Source: Oasisia sp. SBJ-2009 (Eukaryota; Annelida; Polychaeta; Sabellida; Siboglinidae). From it: a DNA stretch of 64,000 nt. The DNA is taken from the NCBI GenBank assembly GCA_964017155.1, contig OZ024865.1:39614926-39678925 (forward strand), given 5' to 3'. A model generated the notes under the pieces. It was given only the letters and a program-made list of their open reading frames with translations, made no database searches and had not been told where the DNA came from. Made by a program: the position numbers and the translations under genes. The number at the start of each line of letters is the position of its first letter. Within the stretch, counting starts at the first letter, position 1. This document shows, piece by piece, positions 50,765 to 63,075 of this stretch.

Positions 50765-51533
50765 ATAATTGGAAGCGTACTTGCATGTAATCGTGCCTAG
50801 GTGTAAATGGCGTAAAACAAATTATACTGCGATGGTGTCTCCATAACTGTGCGTGTATGTGAGGGTGTGTTCGGCGTAAAAGAGTCTGAGACCAATTTGT
50901 AATCGCTTTTAACATACCTATATTTTCTTGCCATCATCACGACTCTAGAAGACATATTTAATCAGATATAGGAACATTAACGTTCCATGGATTAACGTTT
51001 GCGTGCTGTCTGGGTAAGTAGATAACTGAATCGTATCTTTCTTTCGTCCGCCACATGGAGCCAGTGGTCAGCAAGACGAGATTATGGTGTTCGCCCGTTC
51101 GCTATTACCACCACGCAGTGGATCGCCACGCCATTGCCGTATGTAGTGCTGCTCAAAATCATTGCATTGTGCAGTTTGTGTACATTTCTGGAAGCAGTCA
51201 ATCTAGGACTGCTGGGGTAGAAACGATATGTCTGCGTGACATGCATCACAGCTGCGAAATAGTGACATTTGTCAAATTATAACTAGACTTGTGCGTATGT
51301 ATACAGATGTAATTCGGCCCAGACGTGTCAAAATGGGCAATCGCCGTCTGATTGCAGCAACGATGAAGAGGTGTTAGTAGAAAGAGATATGAGAATGTCA
51401 CGACTTCTACACATGATATATATGAATGGAAGCTTTTTAACATCTCAAAATGTCAATACCATTGCTTCAAAAACTTAGCGGGAAATGAAAGGAACACGAC
51501 ATTGGCCGCCTATGAATGGGGAAATCAAAGGTG

Positions 51534-51536
<3 letters not shown>

Positions 51537-51617
<81 letters not shown>

Positions 51618-51623
51618 GTATAT
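51537..51623. repeat. (TA)n tract, type B, unit 15
   Basis: 87 bases, preceded by GGTGGTG, two G interruptions. Confidence 0.98.
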
Positions 51624-53071
51624 CTACCCACTAGAGGACAGCACTGAATTCACTTTTAATCTATTCACATTTTTTGCACATTTACGGACATGGAAATGTT
51701 TCAAAACTGTTTCATATGATCGGGTAAGTAACTCATTTACATTTATCTTACATAGCAATCATTTCTTCAAGTCATCAAAGCATTAATGTTTAAATTGCTC
51801 GTATGGCATCTTTTAATTGTTACTAAATTATGTTAATTAAAATTAATACTAAACACTTTGCTAGAATTTCATTATTAAGTGATTTTGACAAGCGTGCCGT
51901 CTACCGGAATATATATATATAAGGCTAGATTCGTAATTTATCCAGAAGGTGGCGGCTTTTAACGTTTCCGTGGATACGTCAGAAAATGGAGTCCGCCATT
52001 TTTGTGCACTTTCTAATTAACAATGAATGTCCATTTATTAGTCTCCCGCAACATATGAATATTTTCTAAGTGCCGTACACCAATTATTATTCTTCCGGCT
52101 TGTCGGCTTACAAAAATATGTCTTCCTGATTGCAACGTTTTGGCCGTCATTGGCGTTTTTGATCACACGCAAGGGTTGTGGATTTAATGTTAATTATGTG
52201 CAAAAAAGTATACATATCTAGGCCAACTAGACGGGACGTAGATTAAAGTACCTTCGTATGTGGCAGTTGGACTGATGGGGGTATAGAAAAGGGTAGAGAT
52301 GCGTATTATTCGTGTACTGTTTGACTGTTCGAAACTACGGCATTCCTTGATATAAATATGTAATATTATTTCGGTTTCATAGTACGTGTCATCAAAACAA
52401 ATTTTGGCACTTCTAACAACATGGTAGTGGTTACAACTTCTCACATATGATTGGGCCACTACTTACATTTATCCTATATGCCAATCATTTGCTCAATACG
52501 TAAAAGCATTAATGTCTAAATTGATCGTATGAATCGTTTAAATGTTACTAAATTATATTACTCAAAATTAATACGCAACTCCATGCTATAGTCGCATTAT
52601 TAAATGATTGCGACAAGCACGCCGTCTGCCGGAATACAATTACGGCTAGTTACGTAATTAATTTTATCCAGGAGGTGGCGACATTAAACGTTTCCGTGGA
52701 TACGTCTAAAATGGATTCCTTCAAATTTTGTTACACTTTCAAATAAACAATTAATGTCCATTTATTAAGCTCCCGCAACGTATCAATACTTTCTAACATA
52801 CCTACACTAATTGCTATCGTTCTGCTATATAGGCCTCGAGAAATATATCTTCCAGATTGCAACGTTTTAGTCGTCATTGACGTTTTTGATTACGCGCAAG
52901 GATTGTGGATTTCTTGTATTGTTAGTTATGTGAGAAACTTGGAATACCTAGGCCAGCAACACGGAATATAGCCTGATGTACCAATGTATATTGCAATTAG
53001 ACTTATAGGGGTGTAGATATTAGTAGAGATGCGCATTTTTCACGTAATGTTTGCCGTTTCGAAGTTAGGAG

Positions 53072-53855
53072 TCACTCGGCAAGTCTCGTAATAACCAGCG
53101 TCATTGAGAGTGTACGTCTGAGGCGATGTTCGGACGCACGGGGACCGGCCTGTGAAGTGTGCTTAACGTAGGCCTTCCGTTGTGCACATATCTGGAGGAG
53201 GAGAAGGTTCAGGAGGTTTCTGGAGAGGGAGAAGTGGAAGGGGAAGTCATCGAAGCCCGCGGACACGTGACACACACTGGGGTCACATGACGGATTCCGA
53301 CTGGGGTAGCGCGACAGACATTGGTGACGAGTGACAAAGACGGAGTCGGACGCATCCTCCGCCTGCGTCGTCCCGGAGACGCTACGAAGCCAGGAACGTT
53401 CCCTGTCTGCGCTGACTCCCCTTCTGCCGACTGACATCCCTCGCGAGACCGACCGGCGCCAAGATCCGGCTCCAGTCGTCGCCGAAGAACCTCCTCTTGT
53501 CCGTGTCCCCTGTGTGTCGTGGGTCCCGCAGAGGAGACAGTTGGCTCGGCTTGGTGTGCTGCAGTGGCCAGCGAGGAGAGGACGTCGGCAGGGGCGTTTT
53601 CGGGCTCAGCGGTGACATCGTATAGCCGGTGATAGAGCTGCCGACGGAGATCTTATGTCGACGTCTGACGGTCGCCTTTATGACTCTGGACTCGCTGATA
53701 CGACGGTGAATGCGGGCCAGGTCGTTGCTGACGGCGACGATAGCGACGTGGATGCGCTCGGCCGTCTTGTCACACGCCACCTTTGTCAGGTGAAAAGACA
53801 TGCTCGAGTCGACGCCGAGCTCTGACGTCATCTTGTCAACGTCCTTCTATAGAGC
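53072..53855 (-). pseudogene. Frameshifted type B ORF, unit 15
   Basis: Same breaks. Open pieces are 53382-53831 and 53072-53437. Confidence 0.6.
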
Positions 53856-54168
53856 CTGCATAATACATGAGTGCCATCAGCAGGGGTTGGGTGTTATTTC
53901 GGGTGACATGGGTAAATAAATTAGTGATATATACAGCAACTGACGTCACGATCGAAATTGCCGCCTTTTAATACATTCTTTTGCGAAAAGTGTTCGTGTA
54001 TTATTATGTACGTTGCATTACAAAGGTGGCCATCCTAAAATGGCGGATGTGAATGTTGGATAAGGTGAAATATAAAATGTATTAAATTGGTAACCCTGAA
54101 TATGCATAAATATTGAGCCAAAGAGTATGATTCTACGGGAGTTTTCTATTTTGGGTGGCGGCCATTCT

Positions 54169-54604
54169 GTGTGTGAGTGTGAGTGTGCGTGTGCGTGTGC
54201 GTGTGCGTGTGCGTGTGCGTGTGCGTGTGCGTGTGCGTGTGCGTGTGCGTGTGCGTGTGCGTGTGCGTGTGCGTGTGCGTGTGCGTGTGCGTGTGCGTGT
54301 GCGTGTGCGTGTGCGTGTGCGTGTGCGTGTGCGTGTGCGTGTGCGTGTGCGTGTGCGTGTGCGTGTGCGTGTGCGTGTGCGTGTGCGTGTGCGTGTGCGT
54401 GTGCGTGTGCGTGTGCGTGTGCGTGTGCGTGTGCGTGTGCGTGTGCGTGTGCGTGTGCGTGTGCGTGTGCGTGTGCGTGTGCGTGTGCGTGTGCGTGTGC
54501 GTGTGCGTGTGCGTGTGCGTGTGCGTGTGCGTGTGCGTGTGCGTGTGCGTGTGCGTGTGCGTGTGCGTGTGCGTGTGCGTGTGCGTGCATGCGTGCGTGC
54601 GTGC
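54169..54604. repeat. Expanded (TGTGCG)67 tract, unit 16
   Basis: Two TGTGAG steps precede a pure run at 54184-54585 of 67 repeats. One TGCG after the run has become TGCA. Confidence 0.97.
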
Positions 54605-55372
54605 ATAATTGGAAGCGTACTTGCATGTAATCGTGCCTAGGTGTAAATGGCGTAAAACAAATTATACTGCGATGGTGTCTCCATAACTGTGCGTGTATGT
54701 GAGGGTGTGTTCGGCGTAAAAGAGTCTGAGACCAATTTGTAATCGCTTTTAACATACCTATATTTTCTTGCCATCATCACGACTCTAGAAGACATATTTA
54801 ATCAGATATAGGAACATTAACGTTCCATGGATTAACGTTTGCGTGCTGTCTGGGTAAGTAGATAACTGAATCGTATCTTTCTTTCGTCCGCCACATGGAG
54901 CCAGTGGTCAGCAAGACGAGATTATGGTGTTCGCCCGTTCGCTATTACCACCACGCAGTGGATCGCCACGCCATTGCCGTATGTAGTGCTGCTCAAAATC
55001 ATTGCATTGTGCAGTTTGTGTACATTTCTGGAAGCAGTCAATCTAGGACTGCTGGGGTAGAAACGATATGTCTGCGTGACATGCATCACAGCTGCGAAAT
55101 AGTGACATTTGTCAAATTATAACTAGACTTGTGCGTATGTATACAGATGTAATTCGGCCCAGACGTGTCAAAATGGGCAATCGCCGTCTGAATGCAGCAA
55201 CGATGAAGAGGTGTTAGTAGAAAGAGATATGAGAATGTCACGACTTCTACACATGATATATATGAATGGAAGCTTTTTAACATCTCAAAATGTCAATACC
55301 ATTGCTTCAAAAACTTAGCGGGAAATGAAAGGAACACGACATTGGCCGCCTATGAATGGGGAAATCAAAGGT

Positions 55373-55374
<2 letters not shown>

Positions 55375-55465
<91 letters not shown>

Positions 55466-55471
55466 GTATAT
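55375..55471. repeat. (TA)n tract, type B, unit 16
   Basis: 97 bases; the two G interruptions are 12 bases apart here and not 10. Confidence 0.98.
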
Positions 55472-56919
55472 CTACCCACTAGAGGACAGCACTGAATTCA
55501 CTTTTAATCTATTCACATTTTTTGCACATTTACGGACATGGAAATGTTTCAAAACTGTTTCATATGATCGGGTAAGTAACTCATTTACATTTATCTTACA
55601 TAGCAATCATTTCTTCAAGTCACCAAAGCATTAATGTTTAAATTGCTCGTATGGCATCTTTTAATTGTTACTAAATTATGTTAATTAAAATTAATACTAA
55701 ACACTTTGCTAGAATTTCATTATTAAGTGATTTTGACAAGCGTGCCGTCTACCGGAATATATATATATAAGGCTAGATACGTAATTTATCCAGAAGGTGG
55801 CGGCTTTTAACGTTTCCGTGGATACGTCAGAAAATGGAGTCCGCCATTTTTGTGCACTTTCTAATTAACAATGAATGTCCATTTATTAGTCTCCCGCAAC
55901 ATATGAATATTTTCTAAGTGTCGTACACCAATTATTATTCTTCCGGCTTGTCGGCTTACAAAAATATGTCTTCCTGATTGCAACGTTTTGGCCGTCATTG
56001 GCGTTTTTGATCACACGCAAGGGTTGTGGATTTAATGTTAATTATGTGCAAAAAAGTATACATATCTAGGCCAACTAGACGGGACGTAGATTAAAGTACC
56101 TTCGTATGTGGCAGTTGGACTGATGGGGGTATAGAAAAGGGTAGAGATGCGTATTATTCGTGTACTGTTTGACTGTTCGAAACTACGGCATTCCTTGATA
56201 TAAATATGTAATATTATTTCGGTTTCATATTACGTGTCATCAAAACAAATTTTGGCACTTCTAACAACATGGTAGTGGTTACAACTTCTCACATATGATT
56301 GGGCCACTACTTACATTTATCCTATATGCCAATCATTTGCTCAATACGTAAAAGCATTAATGTCTAAATTGATCGTATGAATCGTTTAAATGTTACTAAA
56401 TTATATTACTCAAAATTAATACGCAACTCCATGCTATAGTCGCATTATTAAATGATTGCGACAAGCACGCCGTCTGCCGGAATACAATTACGGCTAGTTA
56501 CGTAATTAATTTTATCCAGGAGGTGGCGACATTAAACGTTTCCGTGGATACGTCTAAAATGGATTCCTTCAAATTTTGTTACACTTTCAAATAAACAATT
56601 AATGTCCATTTATTAAGCTCCCGCAACGTATCAATACTTTCTAACATACCTACACTAATTGCTATCGTTCTGCTATATAGGCCTCGAGAAATATATCTTC
56701 CAGATTGCAACGTTTTAGTCGTCATTGACGTTTTTGATTACGCGCAAGGATTGTGGATTTCTTGTATTGTTAGTTATGTGAGAAACTTGGAATACCTAGG
56801 CCAGCAACACGGAATATAGCCTGATGTACCAATGTATATTGCAATTAGACTTATAGGGGTGTAGATATTCGTAGAGATGCGCATTTTTCACGTAATGTTT
56901 GCCGTTTCGAAGTTAGGAG

Positions 56920-57703
56920 TCACTCGGCAAGTCTCGTAATAACCAGCGTCATTGAGAGTGTACGTCTGAGGCGATGTTCGGACGCACGGGGACCGGCCTG
57001 TGAAGTGTGCTTAACGTAGGCCTTCCGTTGTGCACATATCTGGAGGAGGAGAAGGTTCAGGAGGTTTCTGGAGAGGGAGAAGTGGAAGGGGAAGTCATCG
57101 AAGCCCGCGGACACGTGACACACACTGGGGTCACATGACGGATTCCGACTGGGGTAGCGCGACAGACATTGGTGACGAGTGACAAAGACGGAGTCGGACG
57201 CATCCTCCGCCTGCGTCGTCCCGGAGACGCTACGAAGCCAGGAACGTTCCCTGTCTGCGCTGACTCCCCTTCTGCCGACTGACATCCCTCGCGAGACCGA
57301 CCGGCGCCAAGATCCGGCTCCAGTCGTCCCCGAAGAACCTCCTCTTGTCCGTGTCCCCTGTGTGTCGTGGGTCCCGCAGAGGAGACAGTTGGCTCGGCTT
57401 GGTGTGCTGCAGTGGCCAGCGAGGAGAGGACGTCGGCAGGGGCGTTTTCGGGCTCAGCGGTGACATCGTATAGCCGGTGATAGAGCTGCCGACGGAGATC
57501 TTATGTCGACGTCTGACGGTCGCCTTTATGACTCTGGACTCGCTGATACGACGGTGAATGCGGGCCAGGTCGTTGCTGACGGCGACGATAGCGACGTGGA
57601 TGCGCTCGGCCGTCTTGTCACACGCCACCTTTGTCAGGTGAAAAGACATGCTCGAGTCGACGCCGAGCTCTGACGTCATCTTGTCAACGTCCTTCTATAG
57701 AGC
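56920..57703 (-). pseudogene. Frameshifted type B ORF, unit 16
   Basis: Same breaks. Open pieces are 57230-57679 and 56920-57285. A private G-to-C change at about 57329 leaves both pieces open. Confidence 0.6.
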
Positions 57704-58015
57704 CTGCATAATACATGAGTGCCATCAGCAGGGGTTGGGTGTTATTTCGGGTGACATGGGTAAATAAATTAGTGATATATACAGCAACTGACGTCACGAT
57801 CGAAATTGCCGCCTTTTAATACATTCTTTTGCGAAAAGTGTTCGTGTATTATTATGTACGTTGCATTACAAAGGTGGCCATCCTAAAATGGCGGATGTGA
57901 ATGTTGGATAAGGTGAAATATAAAATGTATTAAATTGGTAACCCTGAATATGCATAAATATTGAGCCAAAGATTATGATTCTACGGGAGTTTTCTATTTT
58001 GGGTGGCGGCCATTC

Positions 58016-58572
58016 TGTGTGTGAGTGTGCGTGTGCGTGTGCGTGTGCGTGTGCGTGTGCGTGTGCGTGTGCGTGTGCGTGTGCGTGTGCGTGTGCGTGT
58101 GCGTGTGCGTGTGCGTGTGCGTGTGCGTGTGCGTGTGCGTGTGCGTGTGCGTGTGCGTGTGCGTGTGCGTGTGCGTGTGCGTGTGCGTGTGCGTGTGCGT
58201 GTGCGTGTGCGTGTGCGTGTGCGTGTGCGTGTGCGTGTGCGTGTGCGTGTGCGTGTGCGTGTGCGTGTGCGTGTGCGTGTGCGTGTGCGTGTGCGTGTGC
58301 GTGTGCGTGTGCGTGTGCGTGTGCGTGTGCGTGTGCGTGTGCGTGTGCGTGTGCGTGTGCGTGTGCGTGTGCGTGTGCGTGTGCGTGTGCGTGTGCGTGT
58401 GCGTGTGCGTGTGCGTGTGCGTGTGCGTGTGCGTGTGCGTGTGCGTGTGCGTGTGCGTGTGCGTGTGCGTGTGCGTGTGCGTGTGCGTGTGCGTGTGCGT
58501 GTGCGTGTGCGTGTGCGTGTGCGTGTGCGTGTGCGTGTGCGTGTGCGTGTGCGTGCGTGCGTGCGTGCGTGC
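58016..58572. repeat. Expanded (TGTGCG)88 tract, unit 17
   Basis: Pure run at 58026-58553, 88 repeats (528 bases). This is the longest simple repeat in the window, with one CpG per repeat. Confidence 0.97.
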
Positions 58573-59340
58573 ATAATTGGAAGCGTACTTGCATGTAATC
58601 GTGCCTAGGTGTAAATGGCGTAAAACAAATTATACTGCGATGGTGTCTCCATAACTGTGCGTGTATGTGAGGGTGTGTTCGGCGTAAAAGAGTCTGAGAC
58701 CAATTTGTAATCGCTTTTAACATACCTATATTTTCTTGCCATCATCACGACTCTAGAAGACATATTTAATCAGATATAGGAACATTAACGTTCCATGGAT
58801 TAACGTTTGCGTGCTGTCTGGGTAAGTAGATAACTGAATCGTATCTTTCTTTCGTCCGCCACATGGAGCCAGTGGTCAGCAAGACGAGATTATGGTGTTC
58901 GCCCGTTCGCTATTACCACCACGCAGTGGATCGCCACGCCATTGCCGTATGTAGTGCTGCTCAAAATCATTGCATTGTGCAGTTTGTGTACATTTCTGGA
59001 AGCAGTCAATCTAGGACTGCTGGGGTAGAAACGATATGTCTGCGTGACATGCATCACAGCTGCGAAATAGTGACATTTGTCAAATTATAACTAGACTTGT
59101 GCGTATGTATACAGATGTAATTCGGCCCAGACGTGTCAAAATGGGCAATCGCCGTCTGATTGCAGCAACGATGAAGAGGTGTTAGTAGAAAGAGATATGA
59201 GAATGTCACGACTTCTACACATGATATATATGAATGGAAGCTTTTTAACATCTCAAAATGTCAATACCATTGCTTCAAAAACTTAGCGGGAAATGAAAGG
59301 AACACGACATTGGCCGCCTATGAATGGGGAAATCAAAGGT

Positions 59341-59342
<2 letters not shown>

Positions 59343-59427
<85 letters not shown>

Positions 59428-59433
59428 GTATAT
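59343..59433. repeat. (TA)n tract, type B, unit 17
   Basis: 91 bases, two G interruptions. Confidence 0.98.
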
Positions 59434-60869
59434 CTACCCACTAGAGGACAGCACTGAATTCACTTTTAATCTATTCACATTTTTTGCACATTTATGTTTC
59501 AAAACTGTTTCATATGATCGGGTAAGTAACTCATTTACATTTATCTTACATAGCAATCATTTCTTCAAGTCATCAAAGCATTAATGTTTAAATTGCTCGT
59601 ATGGCATCTTTTAATTGTTACTAAATTATGTTAATTAAAATTAATACTAAACACTTTGCTAGAATTTCATTATTAAGTGATTTTGACAAGCGTGCCGTCT
59701 ACCGGAATATATATATATAAGGCTAGATACGTAATTTATCCAGAAGGTGGCGGCTTTTAACGTTTCCGTGGATACGTCAGAAAATGGAGTCCGCCATTTT
59801 TGTGCACTTTCTAATTAACAATGAATGTCCATTTATTAGTCTCCCGCAACATATGAATATTTTCTAAGTGTCGTACACCAATTATTATTCTTCCGGCTTG
59901 TCGGCTTACAAAAATATGTCTTCCTGATTGCAACGTTTTGGCCGTCATTGGCGTTTTTGATCACACGCAAGGGTTGTGGATTTAATGTTAATTATGTGCA
60001 AAAAAGTATACATATCTAGGCCAACTAGACGGGACGTAGATTAAAGTACCTTCGTATGTGGCAGTTGGACTGATGGGGGTATAGAAAAGGGTAGAGATGC
60101 GTATTATTCGTGTACTGTTTGACTGTTCGAAACTACGGCATTCCTTGATATAAATATGTAATATTATTTCGGTTTCATAGTACGTGTCATCAAAACAAAT
60201 TTTGGCACTTCTAACAACATGGTAGTGGTTACAACTTCTCACATATGATTGGGCCACTACTTACATTTATCCTATATGCCAATCATTTGCTCAATACGTA
60301 AAAGCATTAATGTCTAAATTGATCGTATGAATCGTTTAAATGTTACTAAATTATATTACTCAAAATTAATACGCAACTCCATGCTATAGTCGCATTATTA
60401 AATGATTGCGACAAGCACGCCGTCTGCCGGAATACAATTACGGCTAGTTACGTAATTAATTTTATCCAGGAGGTGGCGACATTAAACGTTTCCGTGGATA
60501 CGTCTAAAATGGATTCCTTCAAATTTTGTTACACTTTCAAATAAACAATTAATGTCCATTTATTAAGCTCCCGCAACGTATCAATACTTTCTAACATACC
60601 TACACTAATTGCTATCGTTCTGCTATATAGGCCTCGAGAAATATATCTTCCAGATTGCAACGTTTTAGTCGTCATTGACGTTTTTGATTACGCGCAAGGA
60701 TTGTGGATTTCTTGTATTGTTAGTTATGTGAGAAACTTGGAATACCTAGGCCAGCAACACGGAATATAGCCTGATGTACCAATGTATATTGCAATTAGAC
60801 TTATAGGGGTGTAGATATTAGTAGAGATGCGCATTTTTCACGTAATGTTTGCCGTTTCGAAGTTAGGAG

Positions 60870-61653
60870 TCACTCGGCAAGTCTCGTAATAACCAGCGTC
60901 ATTGAGAGTGTACGTCTGAGGCGATGTTCGGACGCACGGGGACCGGCCTGTGAAGTGTGCTTAACGTAGGCCTTCCGTTGTGCACATATCTGGAGGAGGA
61001 GAAGGTTCAGGAGGTTTCTGGAGAGGGAGAAGTGGAAGGGGAAGTCATCGAAGCCCGCGGACACGTGACACACACTGGGGTCACATGACGGATTCCGACT
61101 GGGGTAGCGCGACAGACATTGGTGACGAGTGACAAAGACGGAGTCGGACGCATCCTCCGCCTGCGTCGTCCCGGAGACGCTACGAAGCCAGGAACGTTCC
61201 CTGTCTGCGCTGACTCCCCTTCTGCCGACTGACATCCCTCGCGAGACCGACCGGCGCCAAGATCCGGCTCCAGTCGTCGCCGAAGAACCTCCTCTTGTCC
61301 GTGTCCCCTGTGTGTCGTGGGTCCCGCAGAGGAGACAGTTGGCTCGGCTTGGTGTGCTGCAGTGGCCAGCGAGGAGAGGACGTCGGCAGGGGCGTTTTCG
61401 GGCTCAGCGGTGACATCGTATAGCCGGTGATAGAGCTGCCGACGGAGATCTTATGTCGACGTCTGACGGTCGCCTTTATGACTCTGGACTCGCTGATACG
61501 ACGGTGAATGCGGGCCAGGTCGTTGCTGACGGCGACGATAGCGACGTGGATGCGCTCGGCCGTCTTGTCACACGCCACCTTTGTCAGGTGAAAAGACATG
61601 CTCGAGTCGACGCCGAGCTCTGACGTCATCTTGTCAACGTCCTTCTATAGAGC
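60870..61653 (-). pseudogene. Frameshifted type B ORF, unit 17
   Basis: Same breaks. Open pieces are 61180-61629 and 60870-61235. Confidence 0.6.
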
Positions 61654-61965
61654 CTGCATAATACATGAGTGCCATCAGCAGGGGTTGGGTGTTATTTCGG
61701 GTGACATGGGTAAATAAATTAGTGATATATACAGCAACTGACGTCACGATCGAAATTGCCGCCTTTTAATACATTCTTTTGCGAAAAGTGTTCGTGTATT
61801 ATTATGTACGTTGCATTACAAAGGTGGCCATCCTAAAATGGCGGATGTGAATGTTGGATAAGGTGAAATATAAAATGTATTAAATTGGTAACCCTGAATA
61901 TGCATAAATATTGAGCCAAAGATTATGATTCTACGGGAGTTTTCTATTTTGGGTGGCGGCCATTC

Positions 61966-62210
61966 TGTGTGTGAGTGTGCGTGTGCGTGTGCGTGTGCGT
62001 GTGCGTGTGCGTGTGCGTGTGCGTGTGCGTGTGCGTGTGCGTGTGCGTGTGCGTGTGCGTGTGCGTGTGCGTGTGCGTGTGCGTGTGCGTGTGCGTGTGC
62101 GTGTGCGTGTGCGTGTGCGTGTGCGTGTGCGTGTGCGTGTGCGTGTGCGTGTGCGTGTGCGTGTGCGTGTGCGTGTGCGTGTGCGTGTGCGTGCGTGCGT
62201 GCGTGCGTGC
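61966..62210. repeat. Expanded (TGTGCG)36 tract, unit 18
   Basis: Pure run at 61976-62191, 36 repeats. Confidence 0.97.
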
Positions 62211-62979
62211 ATAATTGGAAGCGTACTTGCATGTAATCGTGCCTAGGTGTAAATGGCGTAAAACAAATTATACTGCGATGGTGTCTCCATAACTGTGCGT
62301 GTATGTGAGGGTGTGTTCGGCGTAAAAGAGTCTGAGACCAATTTGTAATCGCTTTTAACATACCTATATTTTCTTGCCATCATCACGACTCTAGAAGACA
62401 TATTTAATCAGATATAGGAACATTAACGTTCCATGGATTAACGTTTGCGTGCTGTCTGGGTAAGTAGATAACTGAATCGTATCTTTCTTTCGTCCGCCAC
62501 ATGGAGCCAGTGGTCAGCAAGACGAGATTATGGTGTTCGCCCGTTCGCTATTACCACCACGCAGTGGATCGCCACGCCATTGCCGTATGTAGTGCTGCTC
62601 AAAATCATTGCATTGTGCAGTTTGTGTACATTTCTGGAAGCAGTCAATCTAGGACTGCTGGGGTAGAAACGATATGTCTGCGTGACATGCATCACAGCTG
62701 CGAAATAGTGACATTTGTCAAATTATAACTAGACTTGTGCGTATGTATACAGATGTAATTCGGCCCAGACGTGTCAAAATGGGCAATCGCCGTCTGATTG
62801 CAGCAACGATGAAGAGGTGTTAGTAGAAAGAGATATGAGAATGTCACGACTTCTACACATGATATATATGAATGGAAGCTTTTTAACATCTCAAAATGTC
62901 AATACCATTGCTTCAAAAACTTAGCGGGAAATGAAAGGAACACGACATTGGCCGCCTATGAATGGGGAAATCAAAGGTG

Positions 62980-62992
<13 letters not shown>

Positions 62993-63069
<77 letters not shown>

Positions 63070-63075
63070 GTATAT
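62993..63075. repeat. (TA)n tract, type B, unit 18
   Basis: 83 bases, preceded by GGTGGTG, G interruptions at 63060 and 63070. Confidence 0.98.

Larger units (their letters stand above)
49998..53783. repeat. Type B unit 15
   Basis: Length 3786; 59 pure hexamers, TA tract 87. It has a private A-to-T change near 51931. Confidence 0.97.
53784..57631. repeat. Type B unit 16
   Basis: Length 3848; 67 pure hexamers, TA tract 97. It has the most private changes of the B units, including an extra GAGTG step before the hexamer tract and single-base changes near 54125, 55192, 55623, 56230, 56870 and 57329. Confidence 0.97.
57632..61581. repeat. Type B unit 17
   Basis: Length 3950, the longest unit; 88 pure hexamers, TA tract 91. 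A private 12-bp deletion lies at about 59494, between short direct matches just after the CTCF-like site. Confidence 0.97.

Noticed and set aside
46695..62246. Long ORFs of CACACA, VCVCVC, RVRVRV, HAHAHA, THTHTH or RTRTRT residues (up to 285 codons)
   Set aside because: They are translations of the (TGTGCG)n tracts in all frames; a repeat whose unit is a multiple of three with no stop stays open on both strands. No flanking coding features were seen.
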